Source of the DNA: Bordetella genomosp. 9
GTDB taxonomy: Bacteria > Pseudomonadota > Gammaproteobacteria > Burkholderiales > Burkholderiaceae_B
Length of the DNA stretch: 64,000 nucleotides
NCBI RefSeq assembly: GCF_002119725.1
Contig: NZ_CP021109.1
Location: 1,612,001 to 1,676,000 of the forward strand
Direction: 5' to 3'
Shown: in pieces, positions 53,010-61,488 of the stretch
Numbering within the stretch: the first letter of the stretch is position 1
How the letters are laid out: each line of letters opens with the position of its first letter
The notes under the pieces: generated by a model
What the model was told of the DNA's origin: nothing
The model's input: the letters and a program-made list of their open reading frames with translations, nothing else
Database searches by the model: none
Made by a program: the position numbers and the translations under genes

Positions 53010-54121
53010 AGATCCTGTACACGAACTTCCATCCCCGCAACGGCGGCGGACACGTTACCTACATCATGAATCTGGCGCGCGGGCTGGGCGGTGCGCATGC
53101 GATTACGGTCGCCACCCCGGGCACCAGCCGCCTGTACCGCTATGCGGGCGAACTGCCTGGCGTGCGGACGGTCGATATGCGTTTCCGCTCACGCGCGTCG
53201 GCCCTGCTGAGCGAGCCGTCCAGGCTGCGCAGGCTGATCGTCGAACAAGGCTTCGATCTGATTCACGTCAACGGATCGGCCGACCATCGCCTCGTCATGC
53301 TCGCCACCTTGGGCATGCGGCGTCCGCCCATCGTGTTCACCAAGCACAACGATCTTCGGCTCGATACCATCGGCCATCGCATGCGGGCGCGCCTGGCGAC
53401 GGACCAGGTGATCGCCGTCAGCGAGTTCGTCGCCGGCCTGCTGCGACGGTCGGCATATGGACGCTTGCCGATCACGACCGTGTATCACGGCATCGATACG
53501 GATTATTTTTCGCCGCCTTCCGAGGCCCTGCGGCCGGCGCTGCGCGAGAAATACTTCGGACCGACCGCCCCGGGCAAGATCCTGCTCGGCAGCGCCGGCG
53601 GCACCGACTACGAGAAGGGCTGGCTGGATCTGCTGGCCGGCCTGGCGCTGCTCGATCCCGCGGAGCGGCAGCGCTTCCGCGTCCTGGTCGCCGGGGACCC
53701 GCCCACCGAGGAAAAAATGGCGCGTGTGCGCGAACTTGGGCTGCAGGACCAGGTGGTTTTCCCGGGGCTTCTGGACGACGTGCGCCCGGCGCTTGCGGCG
53801 TGCGACGTGGGCTTCGTCCTGTCGTATCGGGAAGCGCTGTCATTTGCGTGCCGCGAGGTGATGTCGCTCGGTCTGCCGGCGCTGGTCTCCGATGCGGGCG
53901 GGTTGCCGGAAAACGTCCGCGATGGGCATGACGGCTGGATCGTGCCGGTGCGCAGTCCGCAGGCGATCGCCGGCGTGCTGCGCGGCATGCTGGCCGACCC
54001 GGGGCGGATCGCCGCCATGGGAGCGGCAGCGCGCGAGCGAAGCCTCCATGAATTCAACCTGTCGCGGTTCGTGTCTGCGACGCTGGCCGTCTACAGGCAG
54101 GCGCTTGGCCGCGCAGCCTGA
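53006..54121 (+). CDS. Glycosyltransferase family 4, end of LPS-core set
   Basis: 371-residue GT-B enzyme. The N-terminus KILYTNFHPRNGGGHVTYIMNLARGL has the acceptor glycine loop; the C-terminal half has GSAGGTDYEKGWLDLLAGLALL and EALSFACREVMSLGLPALVSDAGG. Start is a TTG at 53006, because TTGA overlaps the previous stop and the next Met would truncate the conserved N-terminus. It is the last gene of the dnaE group and converges on livF. Confidence 0.84.
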   Translation: MKILYTNFHPRNGGGHVTYIMNLARGLGGAHAITVATPGTSRLYRYAGELPGVRTVDMRFRSRASALLSEPSRLRRLIVEQGFDLIHVNGSADHRLVMLATLGMRRPPIVFTKHNDLRLDTIGHRMRARLATDQVIAVSEFVAGLLRRSAYGRLPITTVYHGIDTDYFSPPSEALRPALREKYFGPTAPGKILLGSAGGTDYEKGWLDLLAGLALLDPAERQRFRVLVAGDPPTEEKMARVRELGLQDQVVFPGLLDDVRPALAACDVGFVLSYREALSFACREVMSLGLPALVSDAGGLPENVRDGHDGWIVPVRSPQAIAGVLRGMLADPGRIAAMGAAARERSLHEFNLSRFVSATLAVYRQALGRAA

Positions 54122-54155
54122 ATCGGGACAATCCCGCCACTGGCTTGGATAGAGG

Positions 54156-54189
54156 CCGGCGGCAGCGTCCGTCGGCAGGCTGCCGCCGG
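54156..54189. terminator. Hairpin between convergent LPS and liv operons
   Basis: An 11-bp GC-rich stem (CCGGCGGCAGC / GCTGCCGCCGG) with a 12-base loop lies between the last glycosyltransferase and livF. It lacks a T run. A smaller CGGGA-CAA-TCCCG hairpin sits just after the glycosyltransferase stop at 54124-54136. Either could help stop or stabilise the two converging transcripts. Confidence 0.5.
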
Positions 54190-54197
54190 GAAGCGGC

Positions 54198-54908
54198 CTA
54201 CACGCCCAGGTAGCGTTCCAATACCGTGGGCATCCTCGCCAGTCCGGGGCTGCTGTCCTGATGCGCCAGCACGCCTTTCTCCATGATGACGCAGCGATCG
54301 GTGTGGGCCAGCACCGCGCGGTAGTTGCGGTCCACGATCAGCGTCGATATACCGGAGCGGCGGATGTCGGCGATGACGCGCCACAATTCGGCCACGATCA
54401 GCGGCGCCAGTCCTTCGGTGGCCTCGTCCAGAATCAACAGGTCGGGGTTGGTCATCAGGGCCCTGCCGATGGCCAGCATCTGCTGCTCGCCGCCTGACAA
54501 TTGCTGGCCCCCATGATGGGCACGTTCGCGCAGTCGCGGAAAGGTGTCCATGACGCGGGCATAGTCCCAGTCGCGGCGTCCGGACGCGCCGGCGCGCGCC
54601 GCTACGAGCAGGTTCTCGCGTACCGACAGGTTGGGAAAGATGCCGCGCCCTTCGGGGACGTAGGCCATGCCCAAGCGCGCCCGCGCATGCGCGGGTGCAT
54701 GCGTACGGTCGCCGCCGGCGATGCGCACGCGGCCGGCGCTGCAACGCAGGTGGCCCGCCAGCACGCGGATAAGGGTCGTCTTTCCCATGCCGTTGCGACC
54801 CAGCAGGCCGACGGCCTCGCCCGGGCCGATGTGCAGGTCGACGCCGCGCAGCACGTGGCTGGCGCCGTAATGCGCGTGCAGCGCTTCGCCTTCTATCCAT
54901 GCGGGCAT
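54198..54908 (-). CDS. livF: Liv-type ABC transporter ATPase (LivF)
   Basis: 236-residue ATPase of a branched-chain-amino-acid-type importer. Walker A GRNGMGKTT near residue 37, signature LSGGEQQMLAIGRAL, Walker B LLILDEATEGLAPL. The C-terminal switch motif reads STLIVDRNYRAVLAHTDR, where LivF proteins more often have a different residue before the NY. AGGAG is 8 bp upstream of ATG 54908. It overlaps livG by 16 bp and ends the benzoate operon. Cargo is likely benzoate or a related aromatic acid, from context. Confidence 0.9.
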   Translation of the reverse strand: MPAWIEGEALHAHYGASHVLRGVDLHIGPGEAVGLLGRNGMGKTTLIRVLAGHLRCSAGRVRIAGGDRTHAPAHARARLGMAYVPEGRGIFPNLSVRENLLVAARAGASGRRDWDYARVMDTFPRLRERAHHGGQQLSGGEQQMLAIGRALMTNPDLLILDEATEGLAPLIVAELWRVIADIRRSGISTLIVDRNYRAVLAHTDRCVIMEKGVLAHQDSSPGLARMPTVLERYLGV

Positions 54909-55675
54909 GACGGGTCTCCTGCCGCGACGGCCGCGTCGCCGTCCGTGCCGAGGTAGGCGGCGCGGACCGACGCGTCTGCGCGGATGGCCTGCGGGCTGCC
55001 GCTGGCGATCACGGCGCCATTGACCATGACCGTGATCGTATCGGCGATGCGAAAGACCGCATCCATGTCGTGTTCCACCAGCAAAATGGCGTGATCCGGC
55101 TTGAGGGCCTGCAGCAGCGCGAGCATGCGCCCGGTTTCCTCGGGACCCATGCCCGCCAGCGGTTCGTCCAGCAGCAGTACGGACGGCCTTGTGGCCAGGC
55201 ACATGGCGATCTCCAATTGGCGCTTGCGGCCGTGCGGCAGCGTGCCGGCGATGCGGCCGCTGTCCGCCGACAGGCCGGCGCGGGCCAGTGCGTCCTCGGC
55301 CCGGGAGGCCGTCAGAGGGCAGGTTTCGGCGTGACGCCACCACTGCCAGAATCGCGGCCGCGCGGCTTGCGCCGCCAACCGGCAGTTCTCGCGGACCGTC
55401 AGGGTGGGGAACAAGGTGGACCGCTGGTAGCTGCGTCCCAGGCCAGCCCGCGCGCGGCGGGGCTGGGGCCATGCCGTGACGTCGTCGTCGCCCAGCCGCA
55501 CCGTACCGGCGTCGGGCGGCAAGTCGCCGGACAACAGGTTGATGAGCGTGGATTTGCCCGCGCCGTTGGTGCCGATGACGGCGTGCACGCTGCCTGGCCG
55601 CAGCGTCAGCGATACGTCGTTGACGGCCGTCAGGCCGCCGAAGCGGCGGGTCAGCCCTTGTGCGCGCATCAGCAT
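54893..55675 (-). CDS. livG: Liv-type ABC transporter ATPase (LivG)
   Basis: 260-residue second ATPase of the importer. Walker A GTNGAGKST near residue 36; signature region LPHGRKRQLEIAMCL, which replaces the canonical LSGGQ; Walker B VLLLDEPLAGMGPEE and switch VEHDMDAVF are typical of LivG. ATG 55675 is used; an ATG at 55669 forms a TGATG overlap with the livM stop and is equally plausible. Partner of LivF, LivH, LivM. Confidence 0.9.
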   Translation of the reverse strand: MLMRAQGLTRRFGGLTAVNDVSLTLRPGSVHAVIGTNGAGKSTLINLLSGDLPPDAGTVRLGDDDVTAWPQPRRARAGLGRSYQRSTLFPTLTVRENCRLAAQAARPRFWQWWRHAETCPLTASRAEDALARAGLSADSGRIAGTLPHGRKRQLEIAMCLATRPSVLLLDEPLAGMGPEETGRMLALLQALKPDHAILLVEHDMDAVFRIADTITVMVNGAVIASGSPQAIRADASVRAAYLGTDGDAAVAAGDPSCPHG

Positions 55676-56685
55676 ATCGGATCGACTCCCTCGGCATGGC
55701 GTTGCCGGCGGGATGCCCGCGCCGCCGTGGCGCCGTCGGTCAGGCCGGCCAGGCCGCGAGGCAGCAAGGCCACCAGCAGGATGATCGTCATGCCCATCGG
55801 CAGGTGCCAGTGGCGTGCGTAATCGCCGAACACGGCCTCCGACTGAAAAAGCTCCTGCATCAGCACCAGGGCCGCCGCCCCGGCGACCGCGCCGCCGGGG
55901 CGCGCCATGCCGCCCAGGATCACCATCAGCAGCACCAGGCCCGATTGTTCCCAGGCGAAAAGCTCGGGCGTCACGAAGCCATCCTTCAGTGCGAACAAAA
56001 AGCCCGCCAGGCCGGCCAGCGCGCCGCCCACCGTATAGGCGGCCAGTTTGTAGGGAAAGGTGGAATAGCCGGCCGCGCGCATGCGTTGTTCATTGATGCG
56101 GATGCCTGCCAGGGCGGCGCCGAAGGGTGAACGCCGCAGCCGCGCCAGGAAGGCCCAGGCCAGCGCCAGACAAGCCAGGACGAAGAAATGGAAGGTCGCC
56201 GTATCCGTCAGGTCGAAGGGCTGCAGGCCGCCCGGCGCCAGTTCCGGGCGGAAGTACAGATAGGCGCCGTCGCTGCCTCCTCCCAGCTTGGTATCGTGGA
56301 ACACGTAATAGGCCATCTGCGCGAACGCCAGCGTGACCATGATGAAGTACACCCCCCTCGTGCGCAGTGCCAGCGCCCCGGTTGCCAGCGCGTACGCCGC
56401 GCCGCCGCCCATGGCCGCGGCCAGCAAGGGCAGCAGCGGCCCGGCGGACGAGGCCGGCGACAGCAGCGCGGCGGCGTACGCGCCGATGCCGAAGGGCGCT
56501 GCGTGCCCCAGGCTGACCAGGCCCGCCTCGCCCACGAGCAACTGCAGGCTCAGCGCGAACAGGGCGTAGATCATGATGCGAGCGCCCAGGCCCACGTAAT
56601 AGTCGTTGGTCACCCAGGGCAGCAGCGCCAACGCCAGCAGGGTGGCGATCGCTGCGGCGCCCGCGCCTGTAATCTTCATCGCCAT
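55669..56685 (-). CDS. livM: Liv-type ABC transporter permease (LivM)
   Basis: 338-residue permease with about nine hydrophobic segments. Family marks are IMIYALFALSLQLLVGEAGLVSLGHAAPFGIGAYAAALL and FALKDGFVTPELFAWEQSGLVLLMVILGGM. It starts 3 bp after livH and overlaps livG. It forms the inner-membrane channel with LivH. Confidence 0.92.
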   Translation of the reverse strand: MAMKITGAGAAAIATLLALALLPWVTNDYYVGLGARIMIYALFALSLQLLVGEAGLVSLGHAAPFGIGAYAAALLSPASSAGPLLPLLAAAMGGGAAYALATGALALRTRGVYFIMVTLAFAQMAYYVFHDTKLGGGSDGAYLYFRPELAPGGLQPFDLTDTATFHFFVLACLALAWAFLARLRRSPFGAALAGIRINEQRMRAAGYSTFPYKLAAYTVGGALAGLAGFLFALKDGFVTPELFAWEQSGLVLLMVILGGMARPGGAVAGAAALVLMQELFQSEAVFGDYARHWHLPMGMTIILLVALLPRGLAGLTDGATAARASRRQRHAEGVDPIC

Positions 56686-56688
56686 CGC

Positions 56689-57570
56689 TCACCCCTGTTT
56701 GAACAAGCCTTCCGGCTTGCACAGCAGGATGGCCGCCATCAGCACGTAGACCAGCACGCCTGCCGCCGCGGGAAAGAACACCTGCCCCATGGTGTCCACG
56801 AAGCCCACCAGCATCGCGGCCAGGAAGGCGCCGCGTATGGAGCCGATGCCGCCGATCACCACCACCACGAAGCAGGCGATCAGCACGCCGCTGCCCATGC
56901 CGGGATATACCGACGAGACAGGCGCGGCGATTGCGCCCGCCAGCGCGGCCAGCGCGACGCCCGCCGCGAAGACGATGCGGTACAGGCGGTCGATGTCCAC
57001 GCCGAGCGAAGCGATCATCTCGCGGTTGCTTGCGCCAGCCCGCACCATCATGCCGATGCGGGTGCGCGTGATGACCAGGTAAAGCAGCAGCGCCACTGCG
57101 GCGCCCACCGCTGAGATGAACAGGCGGTAGACCGGATACGTCATGACGCCGCCCAGCGCGACGCTGCCCTGCAGCCACGCCGGCATGGCCACGCCATGCA
57201 CGTCGTTGCCGACCAGGATCGCGCGCGCTTCTTCAAACACCAGGATCAGTCCGTACGTCATCAGCACCTGCTGCAGGTGATCGCGCCGATACAGGAAGCT
57301 GAAGAAGACCAGCTCCAGCGCATAGCCCAGCGCGGCGGCCAGGATGACGCAGGCCAGAATGGTCAACGGCAAGCCGCCGCCTGTCGCGCGCTCCACCAGC
57401 GGCCCCAGGGCGAAGGCCATGTACGCGCCGGCCATATAGAAGCTGCCGTGCGCCAGGTTGATGATGCCCATGATGCCGAAGATGAGCGTCAGCCCGCTGG
57501 CCACCAGGAACAGCAGCAGCCCGTACTGCACCGCGTTCAGGCATTGAATCAGGAAGACGGCCGGATCCAT
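56689..57570 (-). CDS. livH: Liv-type ABC transporter permease (LivH)
   Basis: 293-residue permease with eight or so hydrophobic segments. Marks: NAVQYGLLLFLVASGLTLIFGIMGIINLAHGSFYMAGAY and VIGGIGSIRGAFLAAMLVGFVDTMG. GGAG lies about 8 bp before the ATG. It follows the substrate-binding gene by 16 bp. Confidence 0.93.
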   Translation of the reverse strand: MDPAVFLIQCLNAVQYGLLLFLVASGLTLIFGIMGIINLAHGSFYMAGAYMAFALGPLVERATGGGLPLTILACVILAAALGYALELVFFSFLYRRDHLQQVLMTYGLILVFEEARAILVGNDVHGVAMPAWLQGSVALGGVMTYPVYRLFISAVGAAVALLLYLVITRTRIGMMVRAGASNREMIASLGVDIDRLYRIVFAAGVALAALAGAIAAPVSSVYPGMGSGVLIACFVVVVIGGIGSIRGAFLAAMLVGFVDTMGQVFFPAAAGVLVYVLMAAILLCKPEGLFKQG

Positions 57571-57586
57571 GGCGCCGCTCCGCGCG

Positions 57587-58807
57587 CTACAGCCTGCAGC
57601 CGCGGGCTGGGTCGGCCAGCTTCTTGACGGCCACCTTCACCACCTTGTTTTCCAGCCCGTCGACCTGGCGCAGATAAATGTCCTGCACGGGGTTGCCCGC
57701 AGCCGATAGCGTGAAACTGCCGCGCGGGCTATCGATGACGGCGGATCGCATCGCCTTGCGCATCTCGTTCTTCTTCGCCTTGTCGCCCTGCACAGCCTGC
57801 AGGCCGGCGCCCAGCAGCTGGGCGGCGTCGTAGCCCTGCACGGCATACACATCCGGCGGCGTGCCCGGGTAGGCCTTGGCGTAGGCGGCGCGGAAAGCCT
57901 TGTCGCGCGGCGTATCCAGGCCGTCGGCGTAGTGCAGCGTGGTCAGCAGGCCTTGCGCGGCCTGCCCCTGTGCCTGCAGCGTCCCGTCGGTCAGGAAGCC
58001 CGACCCGTAGAGCGGGATGGTTTTGTTGAGCCCTGCGGCCGCATAGTCCTGCACGAACTTCACGGCGCCGCCGCCGGCAAAAAAGGTGAAGACGACGTCC
58101 GGCTTGAGCGCGGCGATTTCGGTCAGCAGAGGCTGGAACTCGACGTTGGGGAAGGGCAGGCTAAGGTCTTTCAGGATCTTGCCGCCTGACTTCTCGAAGC
58201 CTTCCCGGAAGCCGGCCACTGCTTCGTCGCCGGCGGCGTATTTCCAGGTGATGGTGACAGCCGTCTTGTAGCCTTTTTCCGCCGCGACGGGGCCCATGGC
58301 ATAGGCGGGCTGCCAATTGCTGAACGAGGTGCGGAATACGCCCAGGCCGCACATGGGGCCGGTGATGGCGTCGGCGCCCGCATTGGTCACGAGCAGCGTG
58401 GTGTCGGATTCCTTCGCCGCCTTTGTCAAGGCCATGGCGACGCCGGAATGCACAGTGCCGACCAGGATGTCGACGTGGTCTCGCTTGATCAGCCGGTTGG
58501 CGTTCTCGGGGGCCTTGGCGGGATTGGATTCGTCATCCACCTTGTAGTAGACGACCTCGCGGCCGCCGAGCTTGCCGCCCTGTTCATCGACGTAGAGCCT
58601 GAAGCCGTTCTCGATGGCCGTTCCCAGGGCGGCGTAGGTGCCGCTGTAAGGCAGCATGAAGCCGATCTTGATCGGCTCCGCACCCGGCGCGGCCGGCTGC
58701 TGCGCCAGGGCAGCGGCGCATGTCAGGGCCGAAGCGGCGGCCAGGGCGGCGGTTCGGGCGGCGATTGCGCCGGCCCGCGTGGCGGCGCTTTTCGTGGGCG
58801 TGTTCAT
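57587..58807 (-). CDS. livK: Liv-type periplasmic substrate-binding protein
   Basis: 406-residue type I periplasmic binding protein. The signal peptide is long and Ala-rich (to about residue 36, ALAQQ). The fold is marked by IKIGFMLPYSGTYAALGTAIENGFRLYVDEQGG and LIKRDHVDILVGTVHSGVAMALTKAA. Members encoded beside aromatic-catabolism genes bind benzoate or hydroxybenzoates. Here the gene lies between the hydrolase and livH in the benzoate operon, which suggests benzoate as ligand. GGAG sits 8 bp before the ATG. Confidence 0.88.
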   Translation of the reverse strand: MNTPTKSAATRAGAIAARTAALAAASALTCAAALAQQPAAPGAEPIKIGFMLPYSGTYAALGTAIENGFRLYVDEQGGKLGGREVVYYKVDDESNPAKAPENANRLIKRDHVDILVGTVHSGVAMALTKAAKESDTTLLVTNAGADAITGPMCGLGVFRTSFSNWQPAYAMGPVAAEKGYKTAVTITWKYAAGDEAVAGFREGFEKSGGKILKDLSLPFPNVEFQPLLTEIAALKPDVVFTFFAGGGAVKFVQDYAAAGLNKTIPLYGSGFLTDGTLQAQGQAAQGLLTTLHYADGLDTPRDKAFRAAYAKAYPGTPPDVYAVQGYDAAQLLGAGLQAVQGDKAKKNEMRKAMRSAVIDSPRGSFTLSAAGNPVQDIYLRQVDGLENKVVKVAVKKLADPARGCRL

Positions 58808-58911
58808 CGTGTGTCTCCGGTCTGTTTATCGTTATCGCTATACGTACGCGGTGTGCAAGGCGCACATCGCCGGTGAACTGTGCCGCGCCACGGCGGGTCG
58901 CCATGGCGCCT

Positions 58912-59736
58912 TTACGGCCTGATCATGCGCAGGAACTCCTTGATGGCATCGATGACGGCCTGCGGCTGGTCGCGGTGCGGCGAGTGGCCGCAATCGGGCA
59001 GCACCCGCATGCTGGCGTGCGGGGCGCGCCGGGCAATGCTTTCCACCTGCGCCAGCGTTCCGTATTCGTCGTCTTCGCCCTGCAACGCCAGCACCGGGCA
59101 GACGATGTCCGCAAGAACCGCTTCGATATTCCAGCCCCGGAATGCAGGGTCCAGCCAGATGTCGTTCCAGCCCCAGAAGGCGGAATCGGGGTCGTCGTGA
59201 TAGCGCCCCAGCTTGTCGCGCAGATCGGTGTCCAGGTAGGCCCGGCGCGCCGCCTCGATATTGCGGACGGTGATGTCTTCCACAAACACGTGGGGCGCGG
59301 CTGCAATGACGCCCGCTACGGCATCGGGATACCGCGCCGCATACAGCAATGCGATCGAGCCGCCGTCGCTGTGGCCGAACAGAATGGGGCGGTCGCGCCG
59401 CGCGTCCAGATGCAAGGCCTGGAACAGCGCGGGAAGCACCGCGTGGGCCTGCGTATGCATGAAGCCGACCGGCCATTTTTCGCCGGCGGGCCGCGGCGTG
59501 GAGCGGCCATAGCCCGGCCGCGAGTAAAGCAGCCCGCGGCAGCCCGCGGCTTCGCAGACCCGCGCCGGCCAATCTTTCCACATCGAGAGCGACCCGAGTC
59601 CTTCATGCAGGAAGACCAGCAGCGGCGCATCGGCGCGCTCGCGCGCGATCCATTGGTATTCCAGCCGAAACTCCCGCCCGTCCGCCTGGACGGGAACCGA
59701 AGCGCCGTCTACGGGCGGCCGTGCAATATCAGTCAT
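58912..59736 (-). CDS. Alpha/beta hydrolase of the benzoate operon
   Basis: 274-residue alpha/beta hydrolase. Nucleophile elbow GHSDGGS (Ser), oxyanion-region VFLHEGLGSLSMW and a C-terminal DCGHSPHRDQP with catalytic His; the acid residue is probably in QGEDDEYG. ATG 59736 overlaps the CoA-ligase stop (ATGA), so it is co-expressed with benzoate activation. Similar hydrolases in box clusters have been proposed to open lactones or clear stalled CoA thioesters; the real substrate is unknown. Confidence 0.85.
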   Translation of the reverse strand: MTDIARPPVDGASVPVQADGREFRLEYQWIARERADAPLLVFLHEGLGSLSMWKDWPARVCEAAGCRGLLYSRPGYGRSTPRPAGEKWPVGFMHTQAHAVLPALFQALHLDARRDRPILFGHSDGGSIALLYAARYPDAVAGVIAAAPHVFVEDITVRNIEAARRAYLDTDLRDKLGRYHDDPDSAFWGWNDIWLDPAFRGWNIEAVLADIVCPVLALQGEDDEYGTLAQVESIARRAPHASMRVLPDCGHSPHRDQPQAVIDAIKEFLRMIRP

Positions 59737-61292
59737 GCCCGCCGCTCCTCCATTTGCCGCAACCGGAAGCGCTGGATCTTGCCGGTAGCGGTTTTGGGCA
59801 GTTCCTCGGTGAAGTCGATCTGCCGCGGGTACTTGAAGGGAGCCAGATGCTGCTTGACGTAGGCCTGGAGCGCGGCCCCGGTGTCCGGGCCGGGCGCATA
59901 CCCTGGCCGCAGCACCACATAGGCCTTGGTCTTGACCAGGCCGTGTCCATCGGGCACGCCGATGACGGCCGCTTCCAGCACGGCTTCGTGCTGAATCAGG
60001 ACGTTCTCCACCTCGACCGGCGAGACGTACTGCCCGCTGACCTTGATCATGTCGTCGCTGCGTCCGGCATAGGTGTAGTAGCCGTCCTCGTCGCACACAT
60101 ACTTGTCGCCGCTCTTCAGCCAGTCGCCCAGGAAGCATTGCCGCGTTTTTTCCCGGTTGTTCCAGTACATCAGGGCCGCGCTCGGGCCCTTGATGTAGAG
60201 ATCGCCGATGGCGCCGGGCGGCACCGGCCGCCCCTGCTCGTCGCGCAACTCCACTTCATAGCCGGCCACCGGCATGCCTGTGGTGCCATAGCGGATGCGG
60301 CCGACGTGGTTGCTGATGAAGATATGCAGCATCTCGGTGGAGCCGATGCCGTCAAGGATGTCGCAGCCGAAGTGCCGGCGAAAGCGCTCGCCGATGTCGC
60401 GCGGCAAGGCTTCACCCGCCGAAGTACAGACGCGCAGCGCGACCGCGTCGCGCGGCGGAAGATCGGGCGCGGCCAGCATTGCCGCGTACAGCGTGGGCAC
60501 GCCGTAGAACACCGTGGGGCGGTGCCGCGTCAGCCGCTGGAATACGGCCTGCGGGGTGGGGCGCTCGGCCATCAGTATCACCGTGGCGCCCACCGACAGA
60601 GGAAAGGTCAACCCATTGCCAAGGCCGTAGGCGAAGAACAATTTGGCGGCGGAAAACACGACGTCGTCCTCCCGGATGCCGAGCACCGGCTTCGCGTAGA
60701 GTTCAACGGTGTGCCATAGATTCCCGTGCGTGTGCACGACGCCCTTGGGCTTGCCGGTGGAGCCGGACGAATACAGCCAGAATGCCATCTCGTCGGCCAG
60801 GGTGCGTACGGCGGCAATGGCGGGCGTGCCGGCCATCGCGGTCTCCATCTCGATCTCGCCATTGGCCGGCGCCTGTGCCGGGCGCGAGACGATGATGTGC
60901 GCCACTTCCGTTTCCGTGCGGTCCATCGCCTGGCGCAGCACGGGCAGCAGGGCGCCCGATACGATGGCGGCACGCGCGCGGCTGTGCGACAGGATGTAGG
61001 CATAGTCGTCGGCTGTCAGCAGGGTGTTCACCGCCACCGGCACGATGCCGGCATGCAGGGCGCCCAGGAAGGCCACCGGCCAGTCCACGGTGTCCTGCAT
61101 CAGCAGCAACACCCGCTCTTCCCGGCGCAGGCCAAGCCGCTTCAGCAGCCCGCCGAAACGGGCCAGGCGGTCCGCCAGTTCGCCGTAGCTCAGCGTGCCG
61201 AAATCGTCGATATAGGCTGCCTTGTCTGCCCGCGCCGCGTTCAGTGCGACCAGGTGCCCGGCGAAATTCAGTTCCTGCGGACAGCTTTCCAC
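59733..61292 (-). CDS. bclA: Benzoate-CoA ligase
   Basis: 519-residue acyl-adenylate-forming enzyme that activates benzoate to benzoyl-CoA with ATP. Marks: YSSGSTGKPKGVVHTHGN (AMP-binding P-loop), FFAYGLGNGLTFPL, DGIGSTEMLHIFISN typical of benzoate-CoA ligases, and the C-terminal catalytic Lys in LPKTATGKIQRF. A GTG at 61292 is the start, with AGGAG about 8 bp upstream; the in-frame ATG at 61343 is far upstream. First gene of the bclA-hydrolase-livKHMGF operon. Confidence 0.93.
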   Translation of the reverse strand: MESCPQELNFAGHLVALNAARADKAAYIDDFGTLSYGELADRLARFGGLLKRLGLRREERVLLLMQDTVDWPVAFLGALHAGIVPVAVNTLLTADDYAYILSHSRARAAIVSGALLPVLRQAMDRTETEVAHIIVSRPAQAPANGEIEMETAMAGTPAIAAVRTLADEMAFWLYSSGSTGKPKGVVHTHGNLWHTVELYAKPVLGIREDDVVFSAAKLFFAYGLGNGLTFPLSVGATVILMAERPTPQAVFQRLTRHRPTVFYGVPTLYAAMLAAPDLPPRDAVALRVCTSAGEALPRDIGERFRRHFGCDILDGIGSTEMLHIFISNHVGRIRYGTTGMPVAGYEVELRDEQGRPVPPGAIGDLYIKGPSAALMYWNNREKTRQCFLGDWLKSGDKYVCDEDGYYTYAGRSDDMIKVSGQYVSPVEVENVLIQHEAVLEAAVIGVPDGHGLVKTKAYVVLRPGYAPGPDTGAALQAYVKQHLAPFKYPRQIDFTEELPKTATGKIQRFRLRQMEERRA

Positions 61293-61404
61293 GGTGCGTC
61301 TCCTGTCTTTATCTCGTCCCGCCGCTGGAAGGCCTAGAATCACAGGCCGCCGCGCTTGACGCCATCCGTCCTGCGGCGTCAGCCTGCATTCAACCTTGGC
61401 AGGA

Positions 61405-61433
61405 AAAATAGTGCTTTAATCGCCCCTGGTCAA
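61405..61433 (-). promoter_or_regulatory. Predicted bclA operon promoter
   Basis: On the minus strand TTGACC (61433-61428) and TATTTT (61410-61405) are separated by exactly 17 bp, a good sigma-70 arrangement, ending about 110 bp before the bclA GTG. An inverted repeat AGTGCTT (61410-61416) / AAGCACT (61432-61438) overlaps both boxes and is a candidate operator. Confidence 0.6.
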
Positions 61434-61446
61434 GCACTATAATGCA
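61415..61446 (+). promoter_or_regulatory. Predicted boxR promoter and half operator
   Basis: A perfect TATAAT (61438-61443) lies 17 bp after a weak -35 (TTTAAT, 61415-61420), about 45 bp upstream of the boxR ATG. It overlaps AGCA-N6-TGCA (61433-61446), a near match to the TGCA-N6-TGCA sites seen upstream of boxC. It is divergent to, and overlaps, the bclA promoter. Confidence 0.5.
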
Positions 61447-61488
61447 TGAATCGTTGTACCCTAGGGAAATCTCGGAGCAAGGAGACCC

